Assembly: GCF_012979535.1 (NCBI RefSeq)
Contig: NZ_CP053015.1
Coordinates: 310,001-374,000, forward strand
DNA from: Sphingomonas lacunae
GTDB taxonomy: Bacteria > Pseudomonadota > Alphaproteobacteria > Sphingomonadales > Sphingomonadaceae
Reading direction: 5' to 3'
Length of the DNA stretch: 64,000 bases
In this document: piece after piece, positions 15,790 through 25,405 of the stretch
Layout of the letters: each line of letters opens with the position of its first letter
How positions within the stretch are numbered: the stretch's first letter is position 1
Notes under the pieces: model-generated
What the model saw: only the letters and a program-made list of their open reading frames with translations
What the model was told of the DNA's origin: nothing
Database searches by the model: none
Position numbers and translations under genes: made by a program

Positions 15790-18591
15790 GTGCCTTTCTC
15801 CCCCTCCCCCCGGGCCATGCTGCTTGCAGCGGCGGCCATAACCCTTTCCTTTCCTCCTGCAGTGGCAGTGGCGGCTGAAGATGAAGCCGCAACAGTCGCT
15901 GCCGAAGAGACGCAGGAAGCGACCTTTCCCGGTGGCGACACAGGGCCGTCTGCTGATGATGAGGTGGCGGGCGGCGACATCATTGTCACGGCCAGCCGGT
16001 CCGCCGCCAGCGTGATTTCGGACATTCCCGCCGACCAGATCCTCGATGAGCAGGCGGTCGCCAGCTATGGCGCCTCCAGCGCCGCTGATCTGGTCGCCGC
16101 CCTGTCCGTCCAGACCCGGTCCGGCCGCGGGCGCGGCAGCGGCCCGCCGGTGGTACTGGTCGACGGACGGCGCGTGTCAGGATTCGGCGAAATCCGCAAC
16201 CTGCCGCCCGAAGCCATCGCCCGGGTCGAAATCTTCCCCGAGGAAGTCGCGCTGGATTATGGCTATGCCGCTGACCAGCGGGTGATCAATTTCATCCTGA
16301 AGGACAATTTCTTTGCCATCACCACTGAGGTGGAGGCGGGCGGCGCGACGGATGGCGGGCGCTGGAACCAGGAGGTCGAGGCATCGATATTGAGGCTGCG
16401 CGGCAAGTCGCGGCTGAATATCACCGCCGAATATGAGCGATTGACGCCGCTGACCGAAGCCGAGCGGGACATCATCCAGTCACAACCGGCGATCCCGCTG
16501 GCGCTGACCGGGGTGATCACGGCGCCGGGCGGCGGAGAGATTGACCCTGCCCTGTCAGCCGCGGCCGGCCGGGCAACAACCATTGCCGGAGTGCCCGCAG
16601 GCGGCGGCAGCCTGTCCGCCTTTGCCACCGCGCCGGTGCCGGTCAGTACCGATCAGGCTGCTGTCCGCACGCTTTTGCCTGGTGGCGACACGATCAGTAT
16701 CGACGCAACGCTGGCCCGGCCGTTGGCCGAACGGGTCAATGGGTCTGCCAACATCCGGTTCGAGCGGGAAACCCGGGACAGCTTGTTGGGCCTGTCCGGC
16801 GGCAGCATCACGGTTCCGGGTGCCAATCCGTTCAACCCGATGACCAATGATGTGTTGTTGACCCGCGCCTATGCCCCCGACGGTCCCTTGACCGGCAGCA
16901 GCCGCAACGACAGCTATCATGCCGGGGTGAGCAGCGACGGGCGGCTGGGCCGCTGGCGCTGGACGCTGACCGGCAATTATGACCGGGTGGAGACCGAAGC
17001 GACAAGCGACCGCGGCGTTGACCTGAACGCGTTGCAGATTGCGGTGAACGCCGGTGCCAATGCCTTTGTCGCCGATCCCGCCGCTTTGGTGACCCTGCTC
17101 GCGCCGGACCGGACACAATCGACATCAAGCACCGGCGATGCCGACCTGGTCCTTTCCGGCACCTTGTTCGACCTGCCCGCCGGGCGGGTCCGGACGACAT
17201 TGCAGGCCGGATGGCGTGGCATCAGTTTTGACAGCCTGTCCGACCGGGCGGGCGTGACGACGCTGACCGACCTGAGCCGCACCGCATGGACCGGCAGCGC
17301 CAACATCGACGTGCCGATTGCCAGCCGGTCCGATGATGTATTGGCGGCGCTGGGCGACCTGTCGGTCAATGGCCGTTATGCGTTAAGGGACGTATCCGAT
17401 TTCCGCACGCTGACCAGCTGGACAGTGGGCGGCACCTGGTCGCCGATCGAGCGGGTCGACCTGATCGCCAGCTGGATCGGCGAGGAAAACGCCCCGAGCG
17501 TGAGCCAGCTGGGCGCCCCCTTGCTGGTCACACCATTGCGCGCTGTCTATGACTATAGCCGGGGCGAAACCGTTTTGGCCGATGTCATCACCGGCGGCAA
17601 TCGAGGGCTGCTCGCGGAGACCCGGCGCGACATGAAGCTGACCGCCAACTGGCGGCCGATTGCCGAAACCGACCTGTTGCTGACCGCGACCTATGGCCGG
17701 ACGCGCAGCCGCAACACGACATCGGAGCTGCCTGCGCTTACGCCCGAAATTGAGGCCGCTTTCCCCGGAAGGGTGACGCGCGACGCCAGTGGGCGCATCA
17801 TCAGCGTTGACCAGCGGCCCGTCAATTTCGCCGCGACACGCGGTGAGCAATTGCGCTGGGGCATCAGCTTTTCGCGCAGCTTTGGCCAGCCAGCCGGTGG
17901 CCCCGGCGGCGGGCGCGGACCCGGCATGGGCGCGGGCGGACCGCCTCCCGGCGCCGGGGGCCCTCCCCCCGGAGCGGGTAGCCCTGGCGGAGCCGGCGGC
18001 CCACAGGCCGGCGCGCCCGGTGGCGGCAGGCCCGGCGGCGGACCGCGCATGGGCGGTGGCGGAATGCGCGGGATGTTCGGCGGCCCCGGCAGCATGGGCG
18101 GGCGCTGGTCGCTCGCGGCATTCCACACTGTGCGTTTCCAGGACGAGATTGTCATTCGCCCCGGTGTGCCGGTGCTCGACCTGCTCGACGGTTCGGCAAC
18201 CGGTGCGAACGGCGGTAGCCCGCGCCATCAGATCGAATTTGACGGCGGCTGGTTCTATCGCGGCTTTGGCGTGCGCGGCAACGGCACCTGGCAATCGGGC
18301 ACCACGGTCGAAGGCGGTCCGGCGGTGGGCGGTGGCACGGCATCCGACCTGCGCTTTTCAGGCCTGTTCACCGTCAACCTGCGCGCCTTTGTCAACTTTG
18401 ACCAGCAGACATCATTGGTCGAGGCGGTGCCTTTCCTGAAGGGATCGCGCATCCGCCTGTCAGTCGACAATCTGTTCAACGATCGGTTGAACGTGCGTGA
18501 CGAGGCGGGGCTGGTTCCGCTGCGGTATCAGCCGGGCCTGATCGACCCGCTCGGTCGACGGGTGGAACTCAGCTTCCGCAAGCAGTTCTGA
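15790..18591 (+). CDS. TonB-dependent receptor with Gly/Pro-rich insertion
   Basis: Outer-membrane TonB-dependent transporter of 933 residues. It has a signal peptide (MLLAAAAITLSFPPAVAVAAED), a TonB-box-like DIIVTA, and a plug domain including VVLVDGRRVSGFGEIRNLPPEAIARVEIF. A beta-barrel follows and ends in Phe (SFRKQF), the usual BAM signal. The GTG at 15790 is chosen because AGAGGA lies just upstream and it puts the signal peptide at the N-terminus; an ATG at 15736 and a TTG at 15727 are alternatives. The oddity is a run of about 75 residues (roughly 697-772, bases 17880-18108) made almost entirely of Gly, Pro, Ala, Met and Arg, near the last third of the barrel. Substrate unknown. A hairpin terminator follows directly. 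Confidence 0.88.
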   Translation: MPFSPSPRAMLLAAAAITLSFPPAVAVAAEDEAATVAAEETQEATFPGGDTGPSADDEVAGGDIIVTASRSAASVISDIPADQILDEQAVASYGASSAADLVAALSVQTRSGRGRGSGPPVVLVDGRRVSGFGEIRNLPPEAIARVEIFPEEVALDYGYAADQRVINFILKDNFFAITTEVEAGGATDGGRWNQEVEASILRLRGKSRLNITAEYERLTPLTEAERDIIQSQPAIPLALTGVITAPGGGEIDPALSAAAGRATTIAGVPAGGGSLSAFATAPVPVSTDQAAVRTLLPGGDTISIDATLARPLAERVNGSANIRFERETRDSLLGLSGGSITVPGANPFNPMTNDVLLTRAYAPDGPLTGSSRNDSYHAGVSSDGRLGRWRWTLTGNYDRVETEATSDRGVDLNALQIAVNAGANAFVADPAALVTLLAPDRTQSTSSTGDADLVLSGTLFDLPAGRVRTTLQAGWRGISFDSLSDRAGVTTLTDLSRTAWTGSANIDVPIASRSDDVLAALGDLSVNGRYALRDVSDFRTLTSWTVGGTWSPIERVDLIASWIGEENAPSVSQLGAPLLVTPLRAVYDYSRGETVLADVITGGNRGLLAETRRDMKLTANWRPIAETDLLLTATYGRTRSRNTTSELPALTPEIEAAFPGRVTRDASGRIISVDQRPVNFAATRGEQLRWGISFSRSFGQPAGGPGGGRGPGMGAGGPPPGAGGPPPGAGSPGGAGGPQAGAPGGGRPGGGPRMGGGGMRGMFGGPGSMGGRWSLAAFHTVRFQDEIVIRPGVPVLDLLDGSATGANGGSPRHQIEFDGGWFYRGFGVRGNGTWQSGTTVEGGPAVGGGTASDLRFSGLFTVNLRAFVNFDQQTSLVEAVPFLKGSRIRLSVDNLFNDRLNVRDEAGLVPLRYQPGLIDPLGRRVELSFRKQF

Positions 18592-18599
18592 AAACGGAA

Positions 18600-18625
18600 A
18601 AGGCCGGGCAGTGACGCCCGGCCTT
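18600..18625 (+). terminator. Hairpin terminator after TonB receptor
   Basis: AAGGCCGGGC at 18600-18609, 6-nt loop, GCCCGGCCTT at 18616-18625, followed by CTTTG. The 10-bp GC-rich stem begins just after the receptor stop and also lies downstream of the convergent DUF2846 gene. Confidence 0.8.
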
Positions 18626-18671
18626 CTTTGTTTGAACCTGCGCTCGGCGGGCAAAGCGCGCCGTTCGCCGA

Positions 18672-19175
18672 TCAGCCAGCAGCCGGGGCCGCCGCTGCAC
18701 CCGGATCCGGCAGGACGCGGGGGCCGACGTCATCGCTGTCGACATATTTGAGGCTGTCACGGCGCGTGTTGAATTCTTCCGCCGTCGAAGGGGCGAGATT
18801 GGGGCGGCCGACCATGATGCCCATGCGGATGGTGCAGCGGACATAATAGGTTTCACCCGGCTCGACTTCGAGCGTCAGCTCGTCGCGCGCCTCACTGCGC
18901 GCGTTAAAGCTGTGTGTGCCCGGCGTCAGGTTGAGGATGAAATATTTGCCAGCGCCCAGCGCGCTGATCCGTTCCGTGCCCTGATTGACACCGCACCCCA
19001 TCGCGCCACCGACCATGGTGCCGGGTCGCCAGAAAATCACCTGACCCATGTCAGCCGGAGCGGTAGGCAGGGTGGTGGGGACCGCCGTGCCATCACCAGC
19101 ATACGCCGGAGCCGCAACGGCAAGACTGGCTGCAACCGCCGCCATGGCCAATCGCGGCGCTTGGAAAAACTTCAT
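18672..19175 (-). CDS. DUF2846-like exported protein
   Basis: A 167-residue protein with a clear signal peptide (MKFFQAPRLAMAAVAASLAVAAPAYA). The body resembles DUF2846 proteins: a VIFWRP strand, GKYFILNLTPGTHSF, and ETYYVRCTIRMG, i.e. a small periplasmic or outer-membrane-associated beta domain with paired Cys. The C-terminus is Ala/Pro-rich. An AGGAGA ribosome-binding site lies inside the end of the upstream exported-protein gene, whose stop is only 3 nt from this ATG, so the two are one operon. Function of the family is unknown. Confidence 0.8.
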   Translation of the reverse strand: MKFFQAPRLAMAAVAASLAVAAPAYAGDGTAVPTTLPTAPADMGQVIFWRPGTMVGGAMGCGVNQGTERISALGAGKYFILNLTPGTHSFNARSEARDELTLEVEPGETYYVRCTIRMGIMVGRPNLAPSTAEEFNTRRDSLKYVDSDDVGPRVLPDPGAAAAPAAG

Positions 19176-19178
19176 GGG

Positions 19179-19865
19179 TCATTCTCCTGTTGATGTGGCA
19201 GGCGCGGGTGCGTCAACCACGGGTAAAATTTGGGTGGCTGGCGCCGTTACTGGCAGTTCGGGCACAATGGGTTCCACCAGACGGGCCGTAGCCAGCGAAC
19301 CTGCGGGCACATTGGCGCTGCGGCCGGTGACAAAGGCGCCAACGACACCAACGGCCACGGTTGCGACGAGCGAGGAGGTGGCACCATCCCGCCCGGCAAC
19401 ACCGAGATGGAAGGCGCGCAAGGCAATACGGCGATCACCCCATTGCAGATAGCGGGCAGCAAGGATGAGTTCACCAGCACCCCCGCCCCAGCCACGGTGG
19501 CGGGCATGGACCACCTGCCCCTCGCCGCGAATGCCAGCGGGGACAACGTCCCGGTCGCCCAGCATGATTGGCTCAGCCAGTTCGATGGGAAAAAACTGAC
19601 CCTGCGTCGCGGTTGAAGAACTCACCGAATCGATGATGCGGATGACAATGGGAGTGCCAGCGGGAATCGCAGCGGGAACAGGCGGCGCGGCCTCGCCTGC
19701 TCCTTCGGTGCCGCCAGATTGGATCGGCTGCACCGCAGCCTGACCCGAAGCCGATTGAATAATCGCAGTATTTTCAGATGATTGGGCAACTGACGGGGAT
19801 GGTTCCAAGGCAGATAGAACCAAGGCGGACAACGCCAACCCAACCATCTGTGAATGCATCCCCAT
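19179..19865 (-). CDS. Hypothetical exported protein
   Basis: I do not recognise a named family. The 228-residue product begins with a signal-peptide-like segment (MHSQMVGLALSALVLSALEPSPSVAQ), followed by a low-complexity Ser/Gln/Pro linker. A beta-rich core then reads GTPIVIRIIDSVSSSTATQGQFFPIELAEP and RDVVPAGIRGEGQVVHA, reminiscent of proteins that expose a conduit-like or TrbI-like beta domain; a short hydrophobic stretch is VATVAVGVVGAFVTG. The ATG at 19865 is chosen (19859 also possible); the frame opens at a TTG at 19901. It is directly upstream of and translationally linked to the DUF2846 gene, so the two probably work together at the envelope. Confidence 0.65.
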   Translation of the reverse strand: MGMHSQMVGLALSALVLSALEPSPSVAQSSENTAIIQSASGQAAVQPIQSGGTEGAGEAAPPVPAAIPAGTPIVIRIIDSVSSSTATQGQFFPIELAEPIMLGDRDVVPAGIRGEGQVVHARHRGWGGGAGELILAARYLQWGDRRIALRAFHLGVAGRDGATSSLVATVAVGVVGAFVTGRSANVPAGSLATARLVEPIVPELPVTAPATQILPVVDAPAPATSTGE

Positions 19866-19940
19866 CGGGGACAGCTTTAGGCCACAACAATGCGCGGTCA
19901 AGCGCGCATGGATCAGGCAAAATTAAGGCGACCCGAAGCC

Positions 19941-21767
19941 TCACCTCTCCAGATCGAACAGCCCCGCAAGCTGATCAATGATCGCACCGCCCAGTTGTTC
20001 GGCATCCATGATCGTCACCGCCTTGCTGTACCAGCGGGTGACGTCGTGGCCGATGCCGATGGCGATCAGTTCGACCGGGCTCTTGTTTTCGATCCAGTGG
20101 ATCACCTGCCTGAGGTGCTGGTCGAGATAGCCGCCGCTGTTGACGCTCAATGTTGAGTCATCGACCGGCGAGCCGTCGGAGATGACCATCAGGATACGGC
20201 GGTCCTCGGGGCGGGCGAGCAGACGGTTGTGCGCCCAGATCAGCGCTTCGCCGTCGATATTCTCCTTGAGCAGCCCTTCGCGCATCATCAGGCCGAGCGA
20301 GTTGCGGGCGCGGCGCCAGGGTTCGTCGGCCTGTTTGTAGAGGATGTGGCGGATGTCGTTGAGGCGGCCGGGGTTGGCCGGGCGGCCGGCGGCGAGCCAT
20401 TCCTCGCGGCTTTGCCCGCCCTTCCACGTCTTGGTGGTGAAACCCAAAATCTCGGTCTTGACCCCGACACGTTCGAGCGTGCGGGCGAGGATGTCGGCAC
20501 TGATCGCTGCGATACTGATCGGCCGGCCGCGCATCGAACCTGAATTGTCGATCAAAAGGGTGACGACCGTGTCGCGGAATTCGGTGTCCCGTTCGACCTT
20601 GTAAGAGAGCGAGAGGGTCGGGTTGGTGACAATCCGCGCGAGGCGGGCGGCGTCGAGGATGCCATCCTCCTGATCGAAATCCCAGGCGCGGTTCTGTTGC
20701 GCCATCAGGCGGCGCTGCAACCGGTTGGCGAGGCGGGTGACGGCCGATTGCAGCGGCAGCAGCTGTTGATCGAGGAAGCCCCGCAGGCGGGCGAGTTCCT
20801 CCGCATCACACAGCTCGGTGGCAGCGATGGTTTCGTCAAATTTTTCGGTAAAAGCCGAATAGTTGAAGTTGGGGATTTCCGCATTGGGGCGGTTCGGCCG
20901 GACGGGCATCGGGGCGTCGTCACCCATGTCACCCATCTCGCCCTCGTCGTCGCCGTCCATACCTTCGACGTCGACCTCACCTTCCTGTTGCTCGCCGGCT
21001 TCGCCTTCCTGACGCTCCATGCGGGCCTCGGCCTGGGAGGCGCCGGAGGATTGTTCCTCCTCACCCTGCTGGTTTTCGTCAGGCTGTTCCTGCTGATCCT
21101 CGCCGTCCTCGTCAGCCTCGCTTGGTTCGGGCGGGCTGTCAGGGGACAGGAGGTCGAGATGTTCGAGCATCCGCGTCGCCTGTTCGGCAAAGGCGCGCTG
21201 GTCATCGACGAGGGCGGCCAGCGCCTCAAAGTCCGACGCAGCCTTGGCCTCTATCCCGTCACTCACCATGGCGAGGCCAACCGCCGCGCCTTCTGGCACA
21301 ACCAGCCCGGCGAGATGGTGCCGGGCGAGCAGCTCAACCGCCGTCGACAATGGCACGTCGGCAGCATTGGTGGCGCGGCTGATCGGATCGGTGGCGAGGC
21401 GGGCTTCGGCCTCGGCGGTCAGGTTGGCGCGCAGCCCCTCCATCCGGCGGGCACCCAATGCGGCGATGCGCGCCTGTTCGACCGCATCAAACACCGCGGC
21501 GGCGACAGCATCAGCCGGGCGATGGCGGGCATGAATCGCGACGTTGTGATGCTTGAGGCGCAGCGCCATGGCATCAGCCTGACCACGGGCAATGGCGACC
21601 TGGGCAGCCGGCAGACCACGCGGCGGCGTGGAAACCTTGAAGGTGTGGCCGACGACATGCGGCGCGTCGGCGGTCCATGCGACGTCCAGTTCCGTTTCCC
21701 CGGTCAGCGCGCGAGCGGTGCCGGACAGGACGGATTTGAAGTCATCGAGCGGAGTCTGGGTGGCCAT
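19941..21767 (-). CDS. cobT: CobT, cobaltochelatase-associated VWA protein
   Basis: A 608-residue CobT-type protein. An alpha-helical N-terminal half is followed by a strongly acidic, Gln/Glu/Asp/Gly-rich linker (about residues 215-305) and a C-terminal von Willebrand A domain. The MIDAS motif begins at Asp407 (DNSGSM), with a later SDGSPVDD. In aerobic cobalamin synthesis CobS and CobT form a hexameric AAA+/VWA chaperone that drives CobN to insert Co into hydrogenobyrinate diamide. No cobN or other corrin gene is in this window. The ATG at 21767 is taken; the open frame extends to a TTG at 21794. cobS lies two genes upstream on the same strand. Confidence 0.93.
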   Translation of the reverse strand: MATQTPLDDFKSVLSGTARALTGETELDVAWTADAPHVVGHTFKVSTPPRGLPAAQVAIARGQADAMALRLKHHNVAIHARHRPADAVAAAVFDAVEQARIAALGARRMEGLRANLTAEAEARLATDPISRATNAADVPLSTAVELLARHHLAGLVVPEGAAVGLAMVSDGIEAKAASDFEALAALVDDQRAFAEQATRMLEHLDLLSPDSPPEPSEADEDGEDQQEQPDENQQGEEEQSSGASQAEARMERQEGEAGEQQEGEVDVEGMDGDDEGEMGDMGDDAPMPVRPNRPNAEIPNFNYSAFTEKFDETIAATELCDAEELARLRGFLDQQLLPLQSAVTRLANRLQRRLMAQQNRAWDFDQEDGILDAARLARIVTNPTLSLSYKVERDTEFRDTVVTLLIDNSGSMRGRPISIAAISADILARTLERVGVKTEILGFTTKTWKGGQSREEWLAAGRPANPGRLNDIRHILYKQADEPWRRARNSLGLMMREGLLKENIDGEALIWAHNRLLARPEDRRILMVISDGSPVDDSTLSVNSGGYLDQHLRQVIHWIENKSPVELIAIGIGHDVTRWYSKAVTIMDAEQLGGAIIDQLAGLFDLER

Positions 21768-21815
21768 CCCCCTGCCATAGGGGGGCTTGGCCAAGCGGTG
21801 AAGCCCCCAATCGCA

Positions 21816-22478
21816 TCAGTGGGGAACGGGACCCAGGCTGAGCGTCGCGGCCTGATCACTGGCATGACGGATCAGCCTTGGGCGGGTGGCCGTGCTATAT
21901 TGCCATCGCCCCAGTTTGAAAAAGACATGATGACCCAGCGTCATCGCCCCCATGCGCCGGTGCGAAAGGATGGAGGGAATGTTGTAATCGGCAATGCGGC
22001 TGTAGCTATGGGTCAGTCCGCGCTCCACCATCCATGCGGCGGTTCCGGCCCACAAAGCGGCAAAGGCCCGGCTCAGGCGGAAACGCGGGACAATCCACAG
22101 GCCGGTGTCCCAACAGCAGCCTTCCGGCACGGCAAAGCGGACATTGACGTCATCCTCGACCATCCCTCCAGGGGCCAGCCAGGTGACTCCGACCAGAGCG
22201 CCCCCTTTGTTGAAGGCGCCAAGACAGGTCATGCCCTGGGCAAAGCGATCGGCCTGGAGGCGGGCAGGCGCGTCAATGACATGCTGTGCCAGCTCGTCCG
22301 GTTCGACAGGGCGCACAACATAACCGGCCGGCATGGCCGGCATCGCGTCACGCGGCGTCGCGACAATGGCATAGCGATAATAGACCAGCAGGCCCGAGCG
22401 GACAGCCATCCTGCCCACGGCATAAGAGGCAACCCCGGCAAGTCCGAGCAGCTGGATGGTATGGAGGACAGAAGCCAT
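21816..22478 (-). CDS. GNAT-like acetyltransferase fold protein with N-terminal hydrophobic segment
   Basis: A 220-residue protein that opens with a hydrophobic segment (VLHTIQLLGLAGVASYAVGRMAVRSGLLVYY), likely membrane-associated. The rest reads as a GNAT-like fold: VVRPVEPDELAQHV, GALVGVTWLAPGG, then DTGLWIVPRFRLSRAFAALWAG in the position of the acyl-CoA-binding loop, and late ADYNIPSILSHRRMGA. I do not see the canonical Q/R-x-x-G-x-G/A motif intact, so catalysis is uncertain. It lies between the acidic membrane protein and cobT with short gaps (24 and 48 nt), which suggests co-transcription. Confidence 0.65.
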   Translation of the reverse strand: MASVLHTIQLLGLAGVASYAVGRMAVRSGLLVYYRYAIVATPRDAMPAMPAGYVVRPVEPDELAQHVIDAPARLQADRFAQGMTCLGAFNKGGALVGVTWLAPGGMVEDDVNVRFAVPEGCCWDTGLWIVPRFRLSRAFAALWAGTAAWMVERGLTHSYSRIADYNIPSILSHRRMGAMTLGHHVFFKLGRWQYSTATRPRLIRHASDQAATLSLGPVPH

Positions 22479-22502
22479 CGGGGGGAATGGCGCTATGCGT
22501 CG

Positions 22503-24215
22503 TCAGGCTGACAGGCTACGGCCAAAGCCATGGCTGTCGATATTGGCAAAGGCGTCCGGCAAGGCCAGCGATGTGTCCATGTCGTTGCGTGCGCGGCCCC
22601 TTAGCGCCGCCATTGCCTGGACAATCGCCTGGCACAGGGCATCCTGCTGGTTGCTGGCGGCAAGATCCACCGAAAGGGCGTTGCACCATTCGACAAATGC
22701 CTGCGCATCCTCCACAGCCAGCGGTTCGGCATAGGCCATCGAGCCGGCAATCTGGCGCCAAGCACCGGATTCCGCCTCAAAATTGGCAATTCCGCGCAGA
22801 TCAACAGTTGACTGGATAGCAGTGGCCACTTCACCGATCCCGCCGGCAATCCAGGGGAAACCCGTGGCCTTGCTGGTGCGCAGCAACGGCATTCCATCGG
22901 CAAACAGCCAGTTCCATTCATCGGGAGCGCGGCCAATGCCGGGCATCTCAATCTCTGGCAGCTCATCGCTGACCGGCTGCATGGCGACCGGAGCCGTCAG
23001 GTCCGCCGCTTCGGGAGCCTGCAACGAATTGTGCTCAGCGCCATCGATGTCAAAGGCAGGATTTGCCCAAATGTCGACCGTGCGCTGAGCATCAGACCCG
23101 CGCGGTGCCGCCGCATCATGGTCGGTCACCGCCCAGTCCGGCACCGGCAGCGTTTCATCCTGACGCGATTCCGCCGGTTCAATATGCCAGCCATGCGCTT
23201 CGTCGGCAGCGGCTGCTTCGGCCGGATCAAAGTGGGTAAACACGGGGTCCCGGTCCAAAGTGGGCGCTGACGGTTCACCCATATCGGCCAGTGAAGCAAA
23301 TCCGCTGTCGCTTTCGCCGTCCAAATCCTCGTCCCATTCCGCATCAGGCGCATCAAAGGTGAGCGGCGTCAGGCGGAAGTCATGCTGTCCGAGATCATCG
23401 GCGATGGATTGGTAAGCTGGCAATTCAGAGAGGGGAGCAGGGGCCATGCTGTAGGCCGGCGGCATGTCCTGAAGCGATTCACCATCACCACGCGGTTCCG
23501 CCATATAGCCATGGAGCGCGGGATCAATCTCGGCCTCGACCGCCTGCCATTCCCGCTCAATGGCTTCACGGTCCGACGCCGCGGCATCATCGGCGCCATC
23601 AAGACCTAGGCCGTCAAACGCCTGGATCGAGGCAACAGGATCGGCGGGGGCAGGCATATCAATATCAGACGAGGGCCAATCAACCGGTTGTGCATCGCCG
23701 GCATCGAAGGGCGCCAGGTCAGCATTGTTGCGAGCGAAGGCGCTGTCATAATGCTCAGACGGGACAAAATCGTCCGGCTGCTGTTCGTCCGCCATGTCCA
23801 TCCGGGCGGCATCATAGCCGTCCATGTGGGCATCTGTGCTGGCGGCCTCCATATCAGCGGCAGCCTCCGCAGCCTCAAGATCTTCGGCGACTGCACGCTT
23901 GACCCGGGCGAGCCGATTCTGGCTTTGGCTGGTCTCTGCGGCGCCCGATGCAGCATCTTCGGCCTGTTCGGCTTTCATCTGCTTCTTTTCTTCGCGGCGC
24001 ACCGACAAGCCGGCCATCAGCTTTGGCAAAGAGAGGCCAAGCACCACCAAAAGGACCAGCGCGGGAACTATGGCGAGGCCCCACGTCAACAGGTCCGATG
24101 TCCCGCGACAGGTTCCGCCGATGTCACAACCCGAAAGGATCATATATCCTGCCCGGGCGCTGAGCGCACCGGCAACCAGCAGGTTAAGGGCTATGATGGC
24201 AACAGTCTTGTTCAT
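22503..24215 (-). CDS. Unrecognised acidic two-TM membrane protein
   Basis: No named family recognised. The 570-residue protein has two N-terminal membrane segments (about residues 4-24 and 43-64, the second VPALVLLVVLGLSLPKLMAGL). A short basic/helical stretch (RREEKKQMKAEQ, RLARVKRAVAEDL) follows, then about 300 residues of highly acidic, Ala/Asp/Glu/Pro-rich, apparently disordered sequence. A C-terminal ordered-looking domain of about 150 residues runs from LPEIEMPGIGRAPDEWNWLFADG to the end and includes two Cys. The architecture (membrane anchor, acidic tether, C-terminal domain) suggests a scaffold. The ATG at 24215 is used; the frame begins at a TTG at 24251. It sits between cobS (104 nt upstream) and the GNAT-like gene. 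Confidence 0.7.
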   Translation of the reverse strand: MNKTVAIIALNLLVAGALSARAGYMILSGCDIGGTCRGTSDLLTWGLAIVPALVLLVVLGLSLPKLMAGLSVRREEKKQMKAEQAEDAASGAAETSQSQNRLARVKRAVAEDLEAAEAAADMEAASTDAHMDGYDAARMDMADEQQPDDFVPSEHYDSAFARNNADLAPFDAGDAQPVDWPSSDIDMPAPADPVASIQAFDGLGLDGADDAAASDREAIEREWQAVEAEIDPALHGYMAEPRGDGESLQDMPPAYSMAPAPLSELPAYQSIADDLGQHDFRLTPLTFDAPDAEWDEDLDGESDSGFASLADMGEPSAPTLDRDPVFTHFDPAEAAAADEAHGWHIEPAESRQDETLPVPDWAVTDHDAAAPRGSDAQRTVDIWANPAFDIDGAEHNSLQAPEAADLTAPVAMQPVSDELPEIEMPGIGRAPDEWNWLFADGMPLLRTSKATGFPWIAGGIGEVATAIQSTVDLRGIANFEAESGAWRQIAGSMAYAEPLAVEDAQAFVEWCNALSVDLAASNQQDALCQAIVQAMAALRGRARNDMDTSLALPDAFANIDSHGFGRSLSA

Positions 24216-24319
24216 GCGCGCAAATCCGCATCTTGATGCTCGATGCAGCAAGACTAGGCGGAAATAGTGAAAATTTAGGTAACTACGCTTGAACCGCTGA
24301 TTTGCTCAGCCTCGCATCC

Positions 24320-25327
24320 TCATCGCGACTTGCCAGTCACACTTTCCGGCAAGTCCTTGCCGAACACGCGCTGATAATATTCGGCAACCAGCATCCGCTC
24401 CGCTTCGTCACATTTGTTGAGGAACGAAAGGCGGAAAGCAAAGCCGACATCCTTGAAGATGGTCGTATTCTGGGCCCAGCTGATTACGGTGCGCGGGCTC
24501 ATCACGGTGGAAATGTCGCCGTTAATGAAACCATGACGGGTCAGTTCGGCCACCTTCACCATATTTTCGACCATCGCCTTGCCCTGAGGATCGTCATACT
24601 CGCCCGACTTGGCAAGGACGATACGCGATTCAACTTCGGCCGGCAGATAGTTGAGCGTAACGACGATGTTCCAGCGGTCCATCTGGCCCTGGTTGATCTG
24701 TTGCGTGCCATGATAAAGACCCGTCGTGTCGCCAAGACCAACCGTGTTGGCAGTGGCGAACAGGCGGAACCAGGGGTTCGCGCGTATCACGCGATTCTGG
24801 TCCAGCAGGGTCAACTTGCCGTCCGTTTCAAGGACGCGCTGGATAACGAACATCACGTCCGGGCGGCCCGCATCATATTCGTCAAAGACGAGGGCGGTCG
24901 GCGTTTGCAGCGCCCAGGGAAGCAGACCTTCCTTGAACTCGGTGACCTGCACCCCGTCCCTCAGCACAATGGCGTCGCGACCGACCAGATCGATGCGGCT
25001 GACATGGCTGTCCAGGTTGATACGGATGCACGGCCAGTTGAGGCGGGCGGCGACCTGTTCGATGTGGGTTGATTTGCCAGTGCCATGGTAACCCTGCACC
25101 ATCACGCGCCGATTATGGGCAAAGCCGGCGAGGATGGCGAGCGTGGTGTCGGCATCGAACACATAGGCCGGGTCAAGATCCGGAACCCGTTCATCACGCT
25201 GGGAAAAGGCCGGAACCTGCATATCGATGTCGATGCCAAAGGTTTCGCGCACATCCACCGTCTTGTCAGGTGCGGCGAGCACCGTCGAATTGCGGCTGTC
25301 AGGCTGGATGGTGGGAAGGTCGGTCAT
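24320..25327 (-). CDS. cobS: CobS, MoxR-type AAA+ ATPase
   Basis: A 335-residue AAA+ ATPase. The Walker A motif is GYHGTGKST, Walker B is [10 protein letters not shown], and a sensor-1-like [11 protein letters not shown] follows, all typical of CobS/MoxR proteins. It partners CobT as the ATP-driven chaperone of cobaltochelatase CobN, which is not present here. The J-domain gene is 78 nt upstream on the same strand, and the acidic membrane protein follows. Length and N-terminal segment ([17 protein letters not shown]) match CobS. Confidence 0.95.
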   Translation of the reverse strand: MTDLPTIQPDSRNSTVLAAPDKTVDVRETFGIDIDMQVPAFSQRDERVPDLDPAYVFDADTTLAILAGFAHNRRVMVQGYHGTGKSTHIEQVAARLNWPCIRINLDSHVSRIDLVGRDAIVLRDGVQVTEFKEGLLPWALQTPTALVFDEYDAGRPDVMFVIQRVLETDGKLTLLDQNRVIRANPWFRLFATANTVGLGDTTGLYHGTQQINQGQMDRWNIVVTLNYLPAEVESRIVLAKSGEYDDPQGKAMVENMVKVAELTRHGFINGDISTVMSPRTVISWAQNTTIFKDVGFAFRLSFLNKCDEAERMLVAEYYQRVFGKDLPESVTGKSR

Positions 25328-25405
25328 CGAACTGGTCGGCCCTTTACGTTCACGTGAAGTGGCGCGATGCGCGACCGGGCGGCGAATTGCAAGGGGAGAT
25401 ACGCG

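Noticed and set aside
20697-22511. 604-codon plus-strand frame antisense to cobT and the GNAT-like gene
   Set aside because: Antisense to cobT with clear MIDAS motif; no conserved domain in the antisense product.
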